DNA from: Deltaproteobacteria bacterium
GTDB lineage: Bacteria > Desulfobacterota > Dissulfuribacteria > Dissulfuribacterales > UBA3076
NCBI GenBank assembly: GCA_013138705.1
Contig: WTCF01000119.1
Location: 1-9,636 of the forward strand
DNA length: 9,636 nucleotides
Direction of reading: 5' to 3'
The notes beneath the pieces were generated by a model. It ran no database searches and was not told the DNA's origin. It worked only from the letters and a program-made list of their open reading frames with translations. The translations under genes were made by a program, and so were the position numbers. Positions 6,691 to 9,636 of the stretch are shown here, one piece after another. How positions within the stretch are numbered: the first letter of the stretch is position 1; each line of letters starts with the position of its first letter.

Positions 6691-6703
6691 AAGGTGTTCA
6701 GTC

Positions 6704-7252
6704 ATGGAGAATCTGTTTGCAGGAATCATAGCCTCAAAAACGAGGATAAAACTGTTAATCCGTTTCTTTTTTAACCCGGAGACAAAGTCATACCTGAGGG
6801 AACTGGCCAAGGAATTTAATGTCTCAACGAATTCGGTCCGGGAAGAACTCAATCAGCTTACAAAGACAAAACTGCTCAAATCCGAAAAAGACGGCCGCCA
6901 GGTCTATTATTCAGCGGAAACCAGTCATCCGCTCTTTCCTGAGCTCAAATCCATGGTAAGCAAGGTAATGGGCATTGACCAGGTCATTGACGGTATCGTT
7001 AACAGGTTGGGCGACATTGAAGAAGCATACTTGATTGACGATTATGCGGAAGGTAAAGATACAGGAATAATTGATCTTTTATTAGTGGGGGATGCTGATC
7101 AATATCACCTCAATGACTTGAGTAGAAAAACAGAACGATACATTAAGCGAAAAATACGTTCTCTCGTATTAAGCAGGGATGAGTACAAGGACCTATTTCC
7201 GGAATTGAGAAAACGACCCCGTGTACTGATATGGGAAGCAAAGGGAAGATAA
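6704..7252 (+). CDS. Winged-helix regulator with nucleotidyltransferase-like C-terminal half
   Basis: This protein has 182 residues. Residues 1-75 form a winged helix: KTRIKLLIRFFFNPETKSYL, then RELAKEFNVSTNSVREELNQ (helix-turn-helix) and a wing ending GRQVYYSAE. Residues 85-178 (MGIDQVIDGIVNRLGDIEEA, then YLIDDYAEGKDTGIIDLLLV) resemble the core of a minimal nucleotidyltransferase fold with an IDLLLVG strand and KTERYIKRKIRSLVLS near the end. This combination is known in Desulfobacterota, often beside surface-polysaccharide genes, but none are seen here. It presumably binds DNA as a dimer. The ATG at 6704 has AAGGTG seven bases upstream and a strong promoter with a perfect dyad, so autorepression is likely. 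No neighbour in the window is an obvious target. Fragments of a second copy lie at 9341-9376 and 9620-9636. Confidence 0.85.
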   Translation: MENLFAGIIASKTRIKLLIRFFFNPETKSYLRELAKEFNVSTNSVREELNQLTKTKLLKSEKDGRQVYYSAETSHPLFPELKSMVSKVMGIDQVIDGIVNRLGDIEEAYLIDDYAEGKDTGIIDLLLVGDADQYHLNDLSRKTERYIKRKIRSLVLSRDEYKDLFPELRKRPRVLIWEAKGR

Positions 7253-7286
7253 AAGAACTGCCCCCTGGCGGTGGATGAATTGCCTG

Positions 7287-7332
7287 CCCCGTGAAATTGA
7301 CGATAGTCATAGCGAGGCGTATTTCACTGGGG
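7287..7332. repeat. Palindromic element with CCCCGTGAAAT arms
   Basis: CCCCGTGAAAT (7287-7297) pairs with ATTTCACTGGGG (7321-7332) with one bulge; the interior CGATAGTCATAGCGAGGCG is unpaired. It resembles dispersed palindromes built on ATTTCACTGGGG. GCCTGCCCCGT at its left edge recurs at 8095-8105. Confidence 0.6.
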
Positions 7333-7383
7333 GGTTATATTGGGGATGACGTGGCACACAGCTTAAAAATAAGTGGCAGGGGA

Positions 7384-7485
7384 ATGAGCGATTGCCGAGA
7401 AAGAGGAAAGAAAATCCTTGATAATCCAGAAATTATAGGTGAATATTTGGCACAACTTCATAATACACATTATGAGAAGTTATAG
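7384..7485 (+). CDS. Small uncertain frame before hicB
   Basis: A 33-residue frame MSDCRERGKKILDNPEIIGE YLAQLHNTHYEKL ends at TAG 7485. A GGGGA lies almost directly before the ATG, which is too close to be a good ribosome-binding site. The composition is protein-like, but I recognise no family, and a longer frame starting at GTG 7291 begins inside the palindrome and is not credible. It may be the tail of a lost gene. It lies 89 bases before hicB. Confidence 0.25.
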   Translation: MSDCRERGKKILDNPEIIGEYLAQLHNTHYEKL

Positions 7486-7574
7486 TACTATTAGGAGGGT
7501 TCAAGAAGTCACGTATGTTCATTCAAAAATGGCGTCCCATAGATCACACTTTACGCAGAAAGCAGGAGGTAAAA

Positions 7575-7815
7575 ATGTTACAGAATTATACTGCAAAATA
7601 TTCCAAAATCGCTTCTGGTTATATGGGTCAATTAATCGAATGGCCAGAAGTCGTGACTGAAGGCAAGGACATAGAAGAGTGCCGCATGATGTTAAGAGAT
7701 GCCCTTAATGAAATGCTCATAAGCTTATAAGCAACAGCGGAAGGAAATACCGCTAGGTGGGGCTCTGATTGAGCAAGTTCCAATAGAGGTTCAGGATGTC
7801 TATCAAACGGCGTGA
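7575..7815 (+). pseudogene. hicB: HicB-family antitoxin, broken by a single-base insertion
   Basis: The first frame (ATG 7575, AGGAGGT four bases upstream) gives MLQNYTAKYSKIASGYMGQL then IEWPEVVTEGKDIEECRMML. This is the HicB partial RNase-H-like fold, and it stops at TAA 7728-7730 after DALNEMLISL. The expected C-terminus is present in another frame: KQQRKEIPLGGALIEQVPIE then VQDVYQTA, stopping at TGA 7813-7815. Removing one T from AGCTTATAAG (7725 or 7726) restores one continuous protein of 79 residues. HicB normally neutralises the HicA RNase and represses the operon. As read, only the first 51 residues would be made. The restored gene would overlap hicA by 20 bases, the usual coupled arrangement. 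A sequencing error is an alternative. Confidence 0.85.
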
Positions 7816-8029
7816 TCGGATACGATACTTTGAAGAAAATGGATTTCGTCTTTTGCGTGAGGGAGCAAATCATTCGATATACACAAATGATGTGAAAACC
7901 ATTCCTGTCAAGAGACATCGAGCCCTCGACAGAATTACGGCCAATGAAATTTGCAGGGCAGTTGAAAAAGGACGTAGGCTTATATCCGACGAGAACAAGA
8001 TTAGAGAGAATGTTCTGCATAAAGCATAA
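7796..8029 (+). CDS. hicA: HicA-family mRNA interferase toxin
   Basis: The product has 77 residues with the HicA double-stranded-RNA-binding-like fold: KRRDRIRYFEENGFRLLREG, catalytic histidine H26 in ANHSIY, then KTIPVKRHRALDRITANEIC. HicA cleaves mRNA and is held in check by HicB. GAGG lies six bases before the ATG. After NEIC the sequence (RAVEKGRRLISDENKIREN...) departs from the usual short KQAGL-type end, and one extra G near 7956 could cause this, so the tail may also be altered. The histidine and core are intact, so the toxin may be active, which makes the hicB frameshift notable. Order is hicB then hicA, with overlap. Confidence 0.82.
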   Translation: MSIKRRDRIRYFEENGFRLLREGANHSIYTNDVKTIPVKRHRALDRITANEICRAVEKGRRLISDENKIRENVLHKA

Positions 8030-8100
8030 AAGCATCAACGTTCCCCATTCGGTGGAAAAGGGGATCAGGTGTCGATGGGATAATAAGTTTACAAAGCCTG

Positions 8101-8130
8101 CCCCGTAAGCTCCAGAAGATGGTACCGGGG
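8101..8130. repeat. Second, diverged CCCCGT palindrome
   Basis: CCCCGTA (8101-8107) pairs with TACCGGGG (8123-8130) with one bulged C, the same layout as at 7287-7332, and it is preceded by the shared GCCTG. It ends next to the motif copy at 8138. Confidence 0.45.
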
Positions 8131-8158
8131 TTGCCAATGTCCCCCATTACGCTGTATT
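8131..8158 (+). promoter_or_regulatory. Possible promoter of vapBC
   Basis: TTGCCA (8131-8136, five of six) is followed after 16 bases by TGTATT (8153-8158, four of six). The spacer contains the dispersed motif copy at 8138-8150. It is 68 bases upstream of vapB. No dyad operator of the usual VapBC type is clear. Confidence 0.3.
8138..8150 (+). repeat. Dispersed motif TGTCCCCCATTAC, copy 3
   Basis: Exact 13-base match to copy 4 at 8981. It lies between hicA and vapB; the following G extends identity with copy 2. Confidence 0.7.
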
Positions 8159-8226
8159 TTTAGGAAGGACAGCATTTTGTCTTTTTTTAAAAAAATCAAA
8201 GGGCTCAAGGAAGGAGGGAACGTAAA

Positions 8227-8454
8227 ATGCCATTAACCCATAAGGAGAGACTTTTAAAGGAAATAGACGAGTTTCCCGAGGAAACGATTCCCAAGCTTTA
8301 TAAGATAATTCATGTTTTGAGAACCGAATTGATAGGAAAGGCCAAAAAGCCAGGGATTCGGGGATCATTGAAAGGAATTTGGAAGGGTAGTCAAATTGAT
8401 AATGCCCTGTATCTTGAATCAAGAAGATCACTCTTTCCTTACGAACGTCAATAA
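8227..8454 (+). CDS. VapB-type antitoxin partner of the PIN toxin
   Basis: This 75-residue protein starts MPLTHKERLLKEIDEFPEET and continues IPKLYKIIHVLRTELIGK. It is a short helical N-terminal region of the kind seen in small antitoxins preceding VapC genes. The tail GIRGSLKGIWKGSQIDNALY then LESRRSLFPYERQ is typical of toxin-neutralising arms that lie over the PIN active site. GGAGGG lies eight bases before the ATG. The stop is ten bases before the toxin start. Assignment comes mainly from this position and size; I do not recognise a named DNA-binding domain, so the exact antitoxin family is open. Confidence 0.68.
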   Translation: MPLTHKERLLKEIDEFPEETIPKLYKIIHVLRTELIGKAKKPGIRGSLKGIWKGSQIDNALYLESRRSLFPYERQ

Positions 8455-8464
8455 AGGTGAATTA

Positions 8465-8851
8465 ATGGATTACGTGACGGACACACATTCCCTCGTATGG
8501 TATTTTACAGAGGATTCTCGTTTGAGCAAGAAAGCACTGGAGGCATTTGAGCGAACTAAGGAAGAAGGGCTGATTGTAGTTCCATCTGTAGTTCTGGCAG
8601 AAATAATGTTTATTGCCAAAAAAGGAAAAATTACCCTTACGTTTGAAGAGAGCCTCAACAAGATAGAAGAATACGAGAATTTTGATATAGCCCCGCTAGA
8701 TGCTGATCTTCTTAGGGTGGCGAATAGTATTGAAGCAGACCTGGAAATGCATGATAAACTGATTGTCGCAACCGCGCTTTACTTTAATGCTACATTGATT
8801 ACTAAAGATAAGCTAATAAGAGACAGCGGAATGTGTTCAACTACTTGGTAA
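8465..8851 (+). CDS. vapC: VapC-family PIN-domain ribonuclease toxin
   Basis: Starting at ATG 8465 (AAAGGTG five bases upstream), the product has 128 residues, a normal VapC length. The acidic triad of the PIN fold is visible: D6 in YVTDTHSLVW, E46 in SVVLAEIM, and D97 in MHDKLIVATAL, with D115 in ITKDKLIRDSG as the fourth metal ligand. The ending CSTTW matches the usual V.TIW end, so the gene is complete. PIN toxins cleave RNA with Mg2+ or Mn2+ and are blocked by the antitoxin encoded ten bases upstream. An upstream in-frame start at 8396 lies inside the antitoxin gene and has no ribosome-binding site. Confidence 0.9.
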   Translation: MDYVTDTHSLVWYFTEDSRLSKKALEAFERTKEEGLIVVPSVVLAEIMFIAKKGKITLTFEESLNKIEEYENFDIAPLDADLLRVANSIEADLEMHDKLIVATALYFNATLITKDKLIRDSGMCSTTW

Positions 8852-8980
8852 AATACACGATCAGTGGGGAATTCATAACTATTAAAAGTGAAAGGCTTTA
8901 AGGGGGTTAAAAGAAAATGTCCTATGTCAAAGGCGGACCCCATCTCTCCTATGACCTTGGCGATTGTCTCAATAAGGGCG

Positions 8981-8993
8981 TGTCCCCCATTAC
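8981..8993 (+). repeat. Dispersed motif TGTCCCCCATTAC, copy 4
   Basis: Exact 13-base match to copy 3. It runs directly into a CTTCAGCC repeat. Confidence 0.7.
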
Positions 8994-8996
8994 AGC

Positions 8997-9022
8997 CTTC
9001 AGCCTTCAGCCTAAATACCTAA
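8997..9022. repeat. CTTCAGCCTTCAGCC repeat, first copy
   Basis: Bases 8997-9022 match 9589-9614 at 25 of 26 positions (core CTTCAGCCTTCAGCCTAA). The second copy is the right end of the 9454-9615 element, so this copy may be a solo end of the same element. Confidence 0.7.
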
Positions 9023-9143
9023 GTTGAGCGATTAGCTGTTAGCCATTAGGATTTAGCTTTGAAAAATTAAGATATTACCAGAACATCCTGTAATCATTAA
9101 ACTAATAGCTAACTGCTAAAGGCTAATCGCTCAATTTAAGTAT
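9015..9143. repeat. Long imperfect palindrome, TTGAGCGATTAGC arms
   Basis: The left arm from 9015 (ATACCTAAGTTGAGCGATTA...) pairs with the right arm ending at 9143 (the complement of ATACTTAAATTGAGCGATTA). About 20 of the first 23 positions match, and pairing continues through GTTAGCCATTAG against AGTTAGCTATTAG after a small gap. The centre is AT-rich. It looks like a non-coding palindromic mobile or REP-like unit. Confidence 0.7.
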
Positions 9144-9242
9144 AATTATCATGGGTAACTTTTCCACCCGAATGGCGGTAGCTCGTCCTGCTTATGTGTG
9201 TTGAGAGGCATTCATGCTCCATTTGACTGTACCAAAAAAACC

Positions 9243-9329
9243 CTTAGCGTCCTTCGCGCCTTTGCGGTTCTCCCATTCACTACAACTCAACCGCCCGCTA
9301 CGCTCAAGACGCAAAGCACGCCAAGAAAG
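9243..9329. repeat. Imperfect inverted repeat, CTTTGCG arms
   Basis: CCTTCGCGCCTTTGCGG (within 9243-9270) pairs, with one gap and some mismatches, with the complement of ACGCAAAGCACGCCAAGAAAG (9309-9329). Strings of this kind (AACGCAAAGACGCCAAGG) are frequent intergenic repeats in environmental bacteria. Confidence 0.5.
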
Positions 9330-9340
9330 ACAGTGTGACC

Positions 9341-9376
9341 GATTAATAACTATACAGCGGAAGGTAAAAATACAGG
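9341..9376 (+). pseudogene. Fragment resembling the winged-helix gene (middle part)
   Basis: GCGGAAGGTAAAAATACAGG (9357-9376) matches 7046-7065 of the regulator at 19 of 20 positions. The preceding GATTAATAACTAT (9341-9353) aligns with GATTGACGATTAT (7033-7045) at 10 of 13 positions, after which the fragment has three extra bases (ACA). Translated: INNYTAEGKNTG against IDDYAEGKDTG, then a stop. Confidence 0.5.
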
Positions 9377-9443
9377 CTGACGCGAAGAATGACAAGTGCG
9401 AGGGAATATGGCAGAAGAGACTTTAAGTTACTTTTGTTATCAA

Positions 9444-9455
9444 TGTCCCCCAGAT
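9444..9455 (+). repeat. Dispersed motif TGTCCCCCAGAT, copy 5
   Basis: Identical over 12 bases to copy 1 at 5511. It touches the left end of the 9454-9615 element. Confidence 0.6.
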
Positions 9456-9615
9456 TAAGTACTCAGGTGGATAGACTGAAGGCTGAAGGCTTTTAGGGAC
9501 AAATTATGCACGATTACATAAAATTAGGTAGTCGAGACCGAGAAGGTCTTAAATGGCTTGATTCGAGTGTTGCGAGATGATTGAAATACTTCAGCCTTCA
9601 GCCTAAGTACCTAAT
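9454..9615. mobile_element. Putative 162-base MITE-like element
   Basis: Terminal inverted repeats ATTAAGTACTCAGG (9454-9467) and CCTAAGTACCTAAT (9602-9615) match at 12 of 14 positions. A second inner pair, CTGAAGGCTGAAG (9476-9488) and CTTCAGCCTTCAG (9589-9601), is perfect over 13 bases. The interior has no transposase, only a 24-codon frame (MHDYIKLGSRDREGLKWLDS...). It lies between the two scraps of the second regulator copy. No target-site duplication is obvious, so true mobility is unproven. Confidence 0.5.
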
Positions 9616-9619
9616 AAGT

Positions 9620-9636
9620 ATACGTTCTCTCGTATT
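9620..9636 (+). pseudogene. Start of a further regulator fragment running off the window
   Basis: The last 17 bases (ATACGTTCTCTCGTATT) are identical to 7154-7170 of the winged-helix gene, where they encode IRSLVL. The match ends only because the window ends. Confidence 0.6.

Larger units (their letters stand above)
8852..9636. other. Gene-free repeat-rich stretch
   Basis: No credible gene. A 36-residue frame at 8917-9027 (MSYVKGGPHLSYDLGDCLNK...) reads into repeat sequence and is not supported. The rest holds palindromic elements (9015-9143, 9243-9329, 9454-9615), two copies of the TGTCCCCC motif, CTTCAGCC repeats and two scraps of the winged-helix gene, each listed separately. Confidence 0.6.

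Noticed and set aside
7291..7485. 64-residue frame from GTG 7291
   Set aside because: Its start lies in the arm of a palindromic element; only the last 33 residues are kept as a doubtful frame.
8917..9027. 36-residue frame MSYVKGGPHLSYDLGD...
   Set aside because: Second half is translated from the TGTCCCCC motif and CTTCAGCC repeat; ribosome-binding spacing is poor; no family recognised.
9192..9426. Two overlapping 67- and 70-residue frames
   Set aside because: They run through an inverted repeat and are near mirror images; no protein features.
8981..9636. CRISPR array or integron cassette array
   Set aside because: Repeats are irregularly spaced, palindromic and of several unrelated types; no regular spacers, no attC-like pairing and no integrase seen.

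Overview
The window looks like chromosome from an uncultured Gram-negative anaerobe-type bacterium, most plausibly Desulfobacterota (former Deltaproteobacteria) or a close relative. This is inferred from the pnp - M16 peptidase - dut order, a zinc-ribbon/DUF6159 membrane protein, a DUF4388 (PATAN) protein, a winged-helix regulator with a nucleotidyltransferase-like C-terminal half, and many palindromic intergenic repeats. No 16S gene or other decisive marker is present.

Left part (1-3409), + strand: an ordinary housekeeping block. It holds the 3' end of pnp (S1 domain), an M16 processing peptidase coupled to it by a 4-nt overlap, dUTPase (dut), and a membrane protein with a zinc ribbon. A large inverted repeat (1447-1574) separates the peptidase from dut.

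Middle (3410-6506): a decayed and then a signalling stretch. A composite pseudogene (3514-3917) joins a transposase N-terminus to the C-terminal part of a PHP-domain phosphatase broken by a frameshift and a stop. A stand-alone response regulator with its own promoter follows (4063-4515, +), converging on a DUF4388 protein (4712-5206, -). Further - strand genes are a tiny lipoprotein (5528-5659) and a coiled-coil protein whose 5' end looks frameshifted at an A7 run (5779-6195). A + strand PIN-domain (VapC) remnant ends at 6506.

Right part (6507-9636): a toxin-antitoxin and repeat island. It carries a winged-helix regulator with a strong promoter and a perfect 8+8 dyad operator (6647-7252), a hicBA module whose antitoxin is frameshifted while the toxin looks intact (7575-8029), and an intact vapBC module (8227-8851). 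About 800 gene-free bases follow, made of palindromic repeats and containing two collinear scraps of a second copy of the winged-helix gene (9341-9376 and 9620-9636, the latter running off the window). A short motif, TGTCCCCCATTAC or close variants, recurs five times in the same orientation (5511, 6536, 8138, 8981, 9444) and brackets the modules.

The features I find most worth following are this motif-bracketed modular layout, the self-operator of the winged-helix gene together with its broken second copy, and the hicB frameshift. I see no CRISPR array, tRNA, rRNA or complete insertion sequence.
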